Below, in pieces: positions 20,400 to 27,043 of a stretch of 45,367 bases of DNA. The first letter of the stretch is position 1. Every line of letters starts with the position of its first letter. A program made the position numbers and the translations under genes. This DNA is from Thioploca sp. (GTDB taxonomy: Bacteria; Pseudomonadota; Gammaproteobacteria; Beggiatoales; Beggiatoaceae), in contig JAAUSR010000039.1 in the NCBI GenBank assembly GCA_012032555.1, positions 1 to 45,367 of the forward strand. Reading direction: 5' to 3'. A model generated the notes under the pieces. That model worked only from the letters and a program-made list of their open reading frames with translations. It did not search any database and was not told the DNA's origin.

Positions 20400-21406
20400 A
20401 GATAATGATTCTGGACGACTGGTTTTTCACAACGTCCGAGTAATCGCTGCGCAGCAGAAAAGACGTTCAGTGGGCCTTCTAACTGGTAGAGTACACCTAA
20501 CAACAGTTCGCGCAGACTTTGAATTCGTTCTTGTTCAGCCAATAACATTCGTAATCCATTCATTCGAATATCTTCTTGTTGGCGTTTTAAAGCGGTAACT
20601 TCTTGAATAACCATTAACAAGTAGGGTTGGCGTCTCGGTACAAAAAACGCATCAATACTGGGATCTTGTTCTTCAAACCAGGAAAGAGAACAAGAAAACC
20701 AACGTGGGGTTCGATCTGGCCAGTCATAACGGACTTCCTGAATTGAAATATTGTGTTTATCCCGCCAAGCCGATTCAAAATCTGCTCCCAGCTGAGCACG
20801 CAATACCGTAAGCAAATAATGCGCTAGTTCTTGACCAAAATCACCATTCAATTTTTGGTAAGCTTGGTTGTCGAGGATAACTTGTTCTTGCTCATCGAGT
20901 AGCACTATGGCTACTTGGGCAGAAGCGACTACCGATTCAATCAGGGCTTTTTGGTTTTGCACTTGACGCTCAAGACGGTGCATCTCCGTAACATCACGGT
21001 GCATACCCAGATAGTAAACAGTACGTCCTTCATTGTCCATAATAGGTGTAATGGTCAAATCAGCTAGATAACAATGACCGGCTTTATGACGATTCACCAA
21101 GATTCCATTCCAAGGTTGTTGGTGAGAAATCTGGGCCCATAAAGTGTCATAAACCGATTTTGGCGTCATTTGGTAAGATAAAATGGATTCGTTACAACCA
21201 ATGATTTCTTCTGGTGTATAGCCCGTCACTCGCTGAAAAGCTGAATTAGCGTAAAGAATATTGGCTTTGGAATCGGTAATTGAGATAGCCAATGCGGATT
21301 GCTCTACTACCAAGCGAAAAACCGAAGCTGGCAAGGTGACGTTACCCTTAGATTTAACCGGATCGGTTCCCTCCGATAAGGAAAGAAGAGTCGATTTTCT
21401 CTTCAT
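20396..21406 (-). CDS. nifL: NifL N-terminal part: two PAS domains (redox sensor; frameshifted)
   Basis: About 336 residues of the NifA anti-activator. PAS1 (about 25-140) matches the FAD-binding redox-sensing PAS of NifL: VVEQSALAISITDSKANILYANSAFQRVTGYTPEEIIG, WNGILVNRHKAGHCYLADLTITPI, YLGMHRDVTE. PAS2 (about 155-275) and a coiled linker follow, ending in the NifL-type block SLRELLLGVLYQLEGPLNVF and SAAQRLL. The frame then stops after VVQNHYL, and the ATPase domain continues in another frame (see 19848-20399). The ATG at 21406 is preferred because AGGA lies 9 bases upstream; a start at 21442 would run into the promoter region. The operon is transcribed from the probable sigma-54 promoter at 21459-21474. 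Confidence 0.9.
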   Translation of the reverse strand: MKRKSTLLSLSEGTDPVKSKGNVTLPASVFRLVVEQSALAISITDSKANILYANSAFQRVTGYTPEEIIGCNESILSYQMTPKSVYDTLWAQISHQQPWNGILVNRHKAGHCYLADLTITPIMDNEGRTVYYLGMHRDVTEMHRLERQVQNQKALIESVVASAQVAIVLLDEQEQVILDNQAYQKLNGDFGQELAHYLLTVLRAQLGADFESAWRDKHNISIQEVRYDWPDRTPRWFSCSLSWFEEQDPSIDAFFVPRRQPYLLMVIQEVTALKRQQEDIRMNGLRMLLAEQERIQSLRELLLGVLYQLEGPLNVFSAAQRLLGRCEKPVVQNHYL

Positions 21407-21458
21407 ACTTGATATCCTAAGTTTTGTTAAATTCAGTACCACCGTTAGCCGAAATTAT

Positions 21459-21474
21459 GGCAAAAGATGTGCCG
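21459..21474 (-). promoter_or_regulatory. Sigma-54 promoter of nifLA
   Basis: The minus strand reads CGGCACATCTTTTGCC: GG (21473-21472), exactly ten bases, then GC (21461-21460), matching GGCAC-N5-TTGC. Transcription would start near 21448, about 42 bases before nifL. The two NifA sites lie about 77 and 105 bases upstream of that point. Confidence 0.75.
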
Positions 21475-21517
21475 ATACTAGCTGAGCGAATTGATTGACT
21501 CTATTGCAATTTATCGT

Positions 21518-21533
21518 TGTAAGGATTACGACA
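21518..21533. promoter_or_regulatory. NifA upstream activator site 1
   Basis: TGTAAGGATTACGACA fits TGT-N10-ACA exactly. It lies 28 bases (centre to centre) from the second site, and between the two divergent sigma-54 promoters. Confidence 0.82.
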
Positions 21534-21545
21534 ACCCCTTAACCT

Positions 21546-21561
21546 TGTCCCACATCCAACA
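21546..21561. promoter_or_regulatory. NifA upstream activator site 2
   Basis: TGTCCCACATCCAACA fits TGT-N10-ACA exactly. It lies about 112 bases upstream of the predicted rnfA transcription start, within the usual range for NifA enhancers. Confidence 0.82.
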
Positions 21562-21568
21562 CAGCAAG

Positions 21569-21581
21569 AAAGTGTTTGATA
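21569..21581. promoter_or_regulatory. Possible IHF site
   Basis: Read on the minus strand, TATCAAACACTTT matches the IHF consensus WATCAANNNNTTR at 12 of 13 positions. It lies between the NifA sites and the rnf promoter, where IHF bending is usual in nif promoters. Confidence 0.4.
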
Positions 21582-21639
21582 ATGCGGTTCACTAAGATAA
21601 TTCATGGATTTAACTTGTTCTCACTCGCTTAATTTAGAC

Positions 21640-21655
21640 TGGCATATTTTCTGCC
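21640..21655 (+). promoter_or_regulatory. Sigma-54 promoter of rnfABCDGEH
   Basis: TGGCATATTTTCTGCC has GG at 21641-21642 and GC at 21653-21654, separated by exactly ten bases. The predicted start near 21666 is immediately before the AGGAGG ribosome-binding site of rnfA (21667-21672), so the leader would be unusually short. Confidence 0.72.
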
Positions 21656-21681
21656 GTAGCATCATGAGGAGGCTAATAATC

Positions 21682-22260
21682 ATGAGTGAATATTTTTTGC
21701 TATTACTCGGAACTGCCTTGGTGAATAACGTCGTATTAGTTAAATTCCTAGGTTTGTGCCCCTTCATGGGTGTGTCCAAGAAAATGGACAGCGCTTTGGG
21801 GATGGGGATGGCAACGACTTTTGTGATAACGTTGGCTAGTGCCGCAAGTTGGCTTTTGGAACATTACTTACTTAAGCCTTTAGGTATCACTTATCTACGG
21901 ATTTTGGCTTTTATTTTAGTTATTGCAGCGGTAGTCCAATTTACCGAAATGGTTATTCGGAAAATCAGTCCGGTCTTGTACCAAATATTGGGTATTTATC
22001 TACCACTGATTACTACTAATTGTGCTGTTTTGGGAATTGCTTTACTTAATATTCAGGAAAAACATGCTTTTGTAATTAGTTTGTTGTATGGATTTGGTTC
22101 TGCCTTGGGATTTACGGTGGTGCTGCTGCTATTTGCTGGGTTACGTGAACGGCTCGCTTTAGCACAAGTACCAGCCGCTTTTACGGGTACGCCAATTGGT
22201 TTTATTACCGCTGGGCTATTATCGTTAGCCTTTATGGGTTTTGCTGGATTAGCTAAATGA
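21682..22260 (+). CDS. rnfA: Rnf electron transport complex subunit RnfA
   Basis: A 192-residue integral membrane subunit of the Rnf complex, which couples ferredoxin/NAD(H) electron transfer to ion movement across the inner membrane. It has six predicted transmembrane segments and the paired conserved motifs [17 protein letters not shown] (Cys in the membrane) and [15 protein letters not shown] (second membrane Cys); these Cys residues ligate an intramembrane Fe-S cluster in this family. AGGAGG lies 9 bases before the ATG at 21682, which decides this start over upstream in-frame ATGs at 21604 and 21664. It is the first gene of an seven-gene rnf operon opposite nifLA, the arrangement of the nitrogen-fixation-linked rnf1 cluster of Azotobacter. 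Confidence 0.96.
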   Translation: MSEYFLLLLGTALVNNVVLVKFLGLCPFMGVSKKMDSALGMGMATTFVITLASAASWLLEHYLLKPLGITYLRILAFILVIAAVVQFTEMVIRKISPVLYQILGIYLPLITTNCAVLGIALLNIQEKHAFVISLLYGFGSALGFTVVLLLFAGLRERLALAQVPAAFTGTPIGFITAGLLSLAFMGFAGLAK

Positions 22261-22267
22261 GAGAAAA

Positions 22268-22807
22268 ATGCAGATGATAGGGGTAGCTATTTTAAGTCTC
22301 ACTTTACTGGGATTGGCGCTCGGATTTTTGCTGGGTACAGCCGCCTATTACCTGAAAGTAGAAGGCAATACTTTAGCGGCAGAGTTGGAAAAATTATTAC
22401 CGGGTTCACAATGTGGACAGTGTGGTTTTCCAGGTTGTACCGCAGCAGCTCAAGCTTTAGCTAATGGTCAAGCAGCCGTTACCCTTTGTCCACCAGGGGG
22501 ACGAGTATTGGTAGAAACGCTCGCAGCTAGACTGGGAGTAGAAGTGAATTTAGCTCAAGTAAAAGAGACTATTCCGATAATCGCTGAGGTACAAGAAGAC
22601 TTATGTATTGGTTGTACTCGCTGTTTTAAAGTGTGTCCTACTGATGCGATTTTAGGTGCAGCTAAACAAATCCATGTGGTATTTCGTGAAGCTTGTACCG
22701 GTTGCAATCAGTGCATAGCCGTTTGCCCAACTGAATCATTACAACTCAAACCCGTGCCCGTTACCCTGCAATCTTGGTATTGGGAACGTCCTGCAATGAC
22801 TGTGTAA
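22268..22807 (+). CDS. rnfB: Rnf complex iron-sulfur subunit RnfB
   Basis: A 179-residue Fe-S protein with one N-terminal membrane helix (residues about 4-27). A CGQCGFPGC motif with a further Cys (CPPGG) binds one [4Fe-4S] cluster, and two ferredoxin motifs follow: CIGCTRCFKVCP and CTGCNQCIAVCP. RnfB passes electrons between the soluble ferredoxin or flavodoxin and the membrane subunits. It starts 7 bases after the rnfA stop. Confidence 0.96.
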   Translation: MQMIGVAILSLTLLGLALGFLLGTAAYYLKVEGNTLAAELEKLLPGSQCGQCGFPGCTAAAQALANGQAAVTLCPPGGRVLVETLAARLGVEVNLAQVKETIPIIAEVQEDLCIGCTRCFKVCPTDAILGAAKQIHVVFREACTGCNQCIAVCPTESLQLKPVPVTLQSWYWERPAMTV

Positions 22808-22817
22808 GGAGAAATTG

Positions 22818-24287
22818 GTGAAACTTTTTCGTTTACAAGGCGGGATTCATCCTGATACTTGCAAGATACTGAGTGCTGAACAACCTATTCGTTCATTACC
22901 GCTACCCAATTGGTTACATATTCCTCTCCAACAACATATTGGTGCTTCTGCTAAACCAGTTGTTAAAGTTGGAGATAGGGTTTATAAGGGTCAAGTCATT
23001 GCCGTAAGCCAGGGTGCCGTTTCAGCATCGATCCATGCTTCAACCTCTGGTGAAATAGCCGCGATAGGTAATTATCCCGCACCGCATCCGTCGGGATTAC
23101 CCATTTTTACCATTACCCTGAAACCGGATGGAGCAGATCGGTGGTTAGAACAAGAGGTACCCGATGAGCCGCTAACCTTATCCCCGGAAGCGATTGCGAT
23201 GCGAGTTAATGCCGCCGGAATTGTGGGATTAGGTGGCGCTGCTTTCCCCTCAGCCGTGAAATTAAATGTCAGTCGTCGTAGTCAAGTACAAACTCTAATT
23301 ATTAATGGTAGTGAATGTGAACCTTATTTGACCGGTGATGATCGGCTAATGCGTGAACGTACGTCAGCCGTTATTCAAGGTATTCGTTTGCTTCGTCATG
23401 CGGTGGGTGCTCAAGACGTTTTAGTGGGTATTGAAGATAACAAATCTCAAGCCATTACAGCTATGCAGTTTGCTGCCATGGGAACCGAAGTGCAAGTTAT
23501 ACCTATACCAACACTTTATCCTATGGGATCAGAAAAACAATTAGTTAAAGTCCTCACTGGTAAAGAAGTTCCAGCTAATGGGCGTCTGGCAGACATCAGT
23601 GTCCTTGTTCATAACGTGGGCACTGCTTATGCCGTGCGGCAAGCTATCTATTTAGGTCGACCTTTGGTGACTCGAGTGGTGACGGTTAGTGGTGGTGCAG
23701 TGGCTAAGCCCAGTAATTTAGAAGTACCGATTGGCACCTTGGTAGAAGAATTATTTCGATTTTGTGGTGGTTTCCGTGAGACACCAGTACGGTTACTGAT
23801 GGGTGGTCCCATGATGGGAATTCAATTACCTAACACCCAAATACCCGTTGTTAAAGGAACCAGTGGCGTACTGGCTTTTACTGCGCAAGAAATCACGGGT
23901 AACCGTATTTCTCCTTGTATTCGTTGCGCAAGTTGCCTGAGAGCCTGTCCCATTGGGTTACAGCCGCTAGAAATGGTGGCTCGTATTCGTGCTCATGATT
24001 TAAATGGTGCTATTCGTCTCGGACTGAAAGATTGCATCGCATGTGGTTCTTGCTCCTACGTTTGCCCAGCGCATATTCCGCTGGTACATTATTTTAACTA
24101 TGCTAAAGGCGAACTGGCTGCCCGAGAACGCATCAAACTCAAACAGGAAGCTACCCGCAAATTAGCTGAGGAACGAATGGAACGTCTTGCTCGTTTGGCA
24201 CGAGAACGAGAAGCCGCTGCTGCTGCACGCCAAGCCGCCAAAGCAGCTAAAGAAAAGCAAGCTAATGTCTTAGCGGAGGCGATATGA
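22818..24287 (+). CDS. rnfC: Rnf complex NADH-binding subunit RnfC
   Basis: A 489-residue peripheral subunit with the NADH/FMN (NuoF-like) fold. Visible features are GGIHPDTCK at the N-terminus, GLGGAAFPSAVKLN and LIINGSECEPYLTGDDRLM of the nucleotide/flavin region, and two [4Fe-4S] motifs, CIRCASCLRACPIGLQP and CIACGSCSYVCPAHIPL. The C-terminus is an Ala/Lys/Arg-rich helix (EREAAAAARQAAKAAKE), common in proteobacterial RnfC. I chose GTG at 22818 because AGGAG at 22807-22811 is 6 bases upstream; TTG at 22815 is the alternative. The stop overlaps the rnfD start (ATGA). Confidence 0.96.
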   Translation: MKLFRLQGGIHPDTCKILSAEQPIRSLPLPNWLHIPLQQHIGASAKPVVKVGDRVYKGQVIAVSQGAVSASIHASTSGEIAAIGNYPAPHPSGLPIFTITLKPDGADRWLEQEVPDEPLTLSPEAIAMRVNAAGIVGLGGAAFPSAVKLNVSRRSQVQTLIINGSECEPYLTGDDRLMRERTSAVIQGIRLLRHAVGAQDVLVGIEDNKSQAITAMQFAAMGTEVQVIPIPTLYPMGSEKQLVKVLTGKEVPANGRLADISVLVHNVGTAYAVRQAIYLGRPLVTRVVTVSGGAVAKPSNLEVPIGTLVEELFRFCGGFRETPVRLLMGGPMMGIQLPNTQIPVVKGTSGVLAFTAQEITGNRISPCIRCASCLRACPIGLQPLEMVARIRAHDLNGAIRLGLKDCIACGSCSYVCPAHIPLVHYFNYAKGELAARERIKLKQEATRKLAEERMERLARLAREREAAAAARQAAKAAKEKQANVLAEAI

Positions 24288-25345
24288 ATCTTCCTACCCA
24301 TGCACCTCACATTCACTCACCAACTCACATTGGTCAGATAATGAATAACGTTATGTTGGCACTGATTCCAGCAACGGTATTGGGTTTCTGGCTTTATGGT
24401 TGGCCCGCAATCAATCTGTGGTTAGTTTGTGTGCTGGCTGCCTTGGCAACGGAAGCGTTAAGTCTCCATTTACGCGGATTAACAGTTCGTCCCACTCTCC
24501 TAGATGGTTCAGCGATGTTGACTGCTTGGCTACTGGCTTTATCTCTCCCGCCTTGGGCACCTTGGTGGATTGCCGTGATAGGTACTATCTTTGCCATATT
24601 AGTGGGCAAACAAGTTTTTGGGGGACTTGGTCAAAATGTTTTTAATCCAGCGATGATTGCTCGAGTAGTCTTACTGATCTCTTTTCCAGTTGAAATGACC
24701 ACGTGGATTACGCCCATTACGCTGGGTAGTGAGCAAGCACCTCATTTTCTGGAAGGATTAGCTATTACATTTGGTAGTAGTGGAACCACGTTCGATGCAG
24801 TGACGAGCGCTTCTTTACTCGGTCATGTTAAAGTGGAGTTAAACCGTGGTGTTGATCTCCAAGCGGCTCTCACCGGTTATTTTATTCCTCACGATGCGGT
24901 TTGGGGTTGGCATTCGGGCAGTTTGGGGGAAACTTCAGCCGTGTTATTGTTCTTAGGTGGTTTGGTTTTGATAGTGAAACGCATTATTACTTGGCACATT
25001 CCGGTAGCTATGTTAATAGGTGTTCTGCTGCCAGCCGGCTTGATGCATGCGTTAAATCCTTCACACTACTTAGGCTTAGTCCCTCATTTACTGCATGGTG
25101 GATTGATGTTAGGTGCCTTTTTTATTGCCACTGATCCCGTAACCTCACCAAATACTGCAATTGGTCAGTGGATTTTTGGCTTGGGTTGTGGATTGTTAAC
25201 CTATATTATTCGGACTTGGGGAAATTACCCGGAAGGTGTTGCCTTTGCTGTGTTGATTATGAACGCCACCACCCCTGTTATCGATCATTATCTCCGACCC
25301 CGAATTTATGGTCGAAACCACAAAGGTGAAGCACTATTGCCATAA
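24284..25345 (+). CDS. rnfD: Rnf complex membrane subunit RnfD
   Basis: A 353-residue integral membrane subunit of the NqrB/RnfD family with about nine or ten transmembrane segments. Family marks include LDGSAMLTAWLLALSLPPWAP, KQVFGGLGQNVFNPAMIAR and the second-half FFIATDPVTSPNT. RnfD normally carries FMN attached by ApbE to the Thr of a D-x-x-T-S-A-T motif. Here the motif is DAVTSAS (residues 171-177), with Ser177 in the acceptor position. Its start overlaps the rnfC stop by four bases and its stop shares one base with a possible rnfG ATG, so translation is coupled. Confidence 0.95.
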   Translation: MNLPTHAPHIHSPTHIGQIMNNVMLALIPATVLGFWLYGWPAINLWLVCVLAALATEALSLHLRGLTVRPTLLDGSAMLTAWLLALSLPPWAPWWIAVIGTIFAILVGKQVFGGLGQNVFNPAMIARVVLLISFPVEMTTWITPITLGSEQAPHFLEGLAITFGSSGTTFDAVTSASLLGHVKVELNRGVDLQAALTGYFIPHDAVWGWHSGSLGETSAVLLFLGGLVLIVKRIITWHIPVAMLIGVLLPAGLMHALNPSHYLGLVPHLLHGGLMLGAFFIATDPVTSPNTAIGQWIFGLGCGLLTYIIRTWGNYPEGVAFAVLIMNATTPVIDHYLRPRIYGRNHKGEALLP

Positions 25346-25365
25346 TGGCTATTGGAGAAATTGCG

Positions 25366-25968
25366 ATGAAGCTTGCCAAACTTCGTGGAAAACTTTCCTA
25401 TCAGACAATTCTATTGGGTAGCGTCACTTTATTGACCAGTGGGGTATTGGCGGTAGCCAATTATCTAACTCAGGAAGCTATTCAGGCAGCTGAAATGCAG
25501 GATATTAAACACACCCTGGTTCAAGTTTTACCCATTCAATATGACAATGATTTACTACAAGATACCGTAATTCTACCGGGAATTGATGGTAACTTGCTGA
25601 CAGTTTATCGAGCACGTCAGCGTAAACAAGTTGTAGCGGTAGTATTTCAAGTCAGTCAATTCGGTTATGCGGGTCCGGTGGTATTAATGATGGGCATTTC
25701 TCGAACCGGGGAAGTGTTAGGTGTACGTGTGCTTAAACATAGTGAAACCCCAGGTTTGGGAGATAAAATTGAACTGGCTAAAAATAACTGGATTTTAAGC
25801 TTTAACGGTAGATCTTTAACTAACCCCGTAACAACACAATGGCAAGTCAAAAAAGACGGTGGCGTATTTGATCAATTCACCGGGGCGACGATTACTCCAC
25901 GGGCTGTAGTACGAGCGGTTAAACAAGGGCTAGAATTTTTCACGGCTCATCAGGCTGAATTTTTATAA
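25366..25968 (+). CDS. rnfG: Rnf complex flavin-binding subunit RnfG
   Basis: A 200-residue periplasmic subunit held by one N-terminal membrane helix (TILLGSVTLLTSGVLAVANY). The FMN attachment motif DQFTGAT is present, with the acceptor Thr at residue 175 in this numbering. Other marks are GYAGPVVLMMGISRTGEVLGVRV and HSETPGLGDKI. I prefer the ATG at 25366 (GGAG 9 bases upstream; typical RnfG N-terminus). The ATG at 25345 overlapping the rnfD stop would add seven residues. It needs the flavin transferase ApbE, which is not encoded here. Confidence 0.93.
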   Translation: MKLAKLRGKLSYQTILLGSVTLLTSGVLAVANYLTQEAIQAAEMQDIKHTLVQVLPIQYDNDLLQDTVILPGIDGNLLTVYRARQRKQVVAVVFQVSQFGYAGPVVLMMGISRTGEVLGVRVLKHSETPGLGDKIELAKNNWILSFNGRSLTNPVTTQWQVKKDGGVFDQFTGATITPRAVVRAVKQGLEFFTAHQAEFL

Positions 25969-25986
25969 TCATCCAGGTTAACTACT

Positions 25987-26658
25987 ATGAATCAGAACTA
26001 CTTAAATATTGCTCGTGAAGGTTTATGGGACAACAATGTTGTTTTTGTCCAAATGCTAGCGCTATGTCCAACGATGGCGGTGACCAGTACAGCAACTCAT
26101 GGGTTAGGAATGGGATTGGCTACCATGGTGGTTTTGACTCTTTCCAATCTGCTAATTTCCGCTGTGCGTCATTGGGTAAGTCCAGAAGTACGTATTCCAG
26201 TCTATGTCGTTTTCATTGCGACACTCGTTACTTTGGTCGATATGAGTCTCAATGCTTGGGCACACGAATTACACAAAGTATTAGGGCTATTCATTGCCTT
26301 AATTGTCGTCAATTGTGCCATTCTAGGTCGAGCTGAAGCCTTTGCTTCCAAAGTTGGCATATCAGAAGCCATAGTTGATGGTCTGATGATGGGACTTGGT
26401 TTTACGCTGGCTTTAGTGACTATCGGCGCAGTAAGAGAAATATTGGGAAGTGGTACGCTGTTTACTGAAGCACATTTGTTATTGGGAGAAATGTTCGCTT
26501 TTTTGGAATTAACTTTAATTCATGAATATAAAGGATTTTTATTAATGATATTACCACCAGGCGGCTTTTTAACGCTAGGATTTTTGTTGGCAGGGAAACG
26601 AGTATTAGAAACCCGCTTATCAACCGTGGTTACGGTACCACAACAAGTTAGTGTTTAA
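25987..26658 (+). CDS. rnfE: Rnf complex subunit RnfE
   Basis: A 223-residue integral membrane protein, the antiparallel partner of RnfA in the complex. It has about six transmembrane segments and the two Cys motifs FVQMLALCPTMAVTSTA and ALIVVNCAILGRAEAFA. The C-terminal ILPPGGFLTLGFLLAG is typical of RnfE/NqrD. It lies 18 bases after rnfG in the same operon. Confidence 0.95.
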   Translation: MNQNYLNIAREGLWDNNVVFVQMLALCPTMAVTSTATHGLGMGLATMVVLTLSNLLISAVRHWVSPEVRIPVYVVFIATLVTLVDMSLNAWAHELHKVLGLFIALIVVNCAILGRAEAFASKVGISEAIVDGLMMGLGFTLALVTIGAVREILGSGTLFTEAHLLLGEMFAFLELTLIHEYKGFLLMILPPGGFLTLGFLLAGKRVLETRLSTVVTVPQQVSV

Positions 26659-26673
26659 ACACTGGAGGAACCT

Positions 26674-26955
26674 ATGCAAGTCGGTGTTGCTTATTCCGAA
26701 CCCGTACAACAAGTTTGGCTACGGATCGAAGTGCCAGAAAACTGTACTGTCCAAGATGCCATTGAACGTTCTGGTATTCTTGAAACTTTTCCGAATATTG
26801 ACTTATCGATACAAAAAGTAGGAATCTTTGGCAAACTCACCAAACCGAATGCAACGTTACGACCCGGTGACCGAGTGGAAATTTACCGAGAAATTATCGC
26901 CGACCCGAAAACCGTTCCACGACGCCGCATCAGTGAAGATAGTGATGACGAGTAG
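26674..26955 (+). CDS. rnfH: RnfH family protein
   Basis: A 93-residue ubiquitin-like-fold protein. Family marks are VAYSEPVQQVWLRIEVPENCTVQDAIERSG and the C-terminal FGKLTKPNATLRPGDRVEIYREIIADPK. RnfH ends the rnf operons of nitrogen fixers; its role there is not settled. It begins 15 bases after rnfE, with GGAGG upstream, and is the last gene before a convergent exoprotein gene. Confidence 0.93.
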   Translation: MQVGVAYSEPVQQVWLRIEVPENCTVQDAIERSGILETFPNIDLSIQKVGIFGKLTKPNATLRPGDRVEIYREIIADPKTVPRRRISEDSDDE

Positions 26956-26965
26956 TAAAGAAACG

Positions 26966-26997
26966 GTAGCCTGGATGAAGCACGGCGGAATTTAGGC
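26966..26997. repeat. GTAGCC(T/C)GGAT-type extragenic repeat
   Basis: GTAGCCTGGATGAAGC followed by GCGGAATTTAGGC is an imperfect inverted repeat resembling the widespread extragenic hairpin GTAGCCCGGAT/GGAATCCGGG. It lies between convergent genes and could help end transcription. Confidence 0.5.
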
Positions 26998-27043
26998 GCA
27001 TGGTTTTCAGTCAATTATGGAATAAACTGCGTAACGCCTAGGA

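Noticed and set aside
21475-21517. Second IHF site between the NifA sites and the nifL promoter
   Set aside because: The best match (around 21490-21503) fits only about 10 of 13 consensus positions.
21604-21681. Upstream start for rnfA adding 26 residues
   Set aside because: The extension crosses the sigma-54 promoter and is not part of RnfA proteins; AGGAGG supports 21682.
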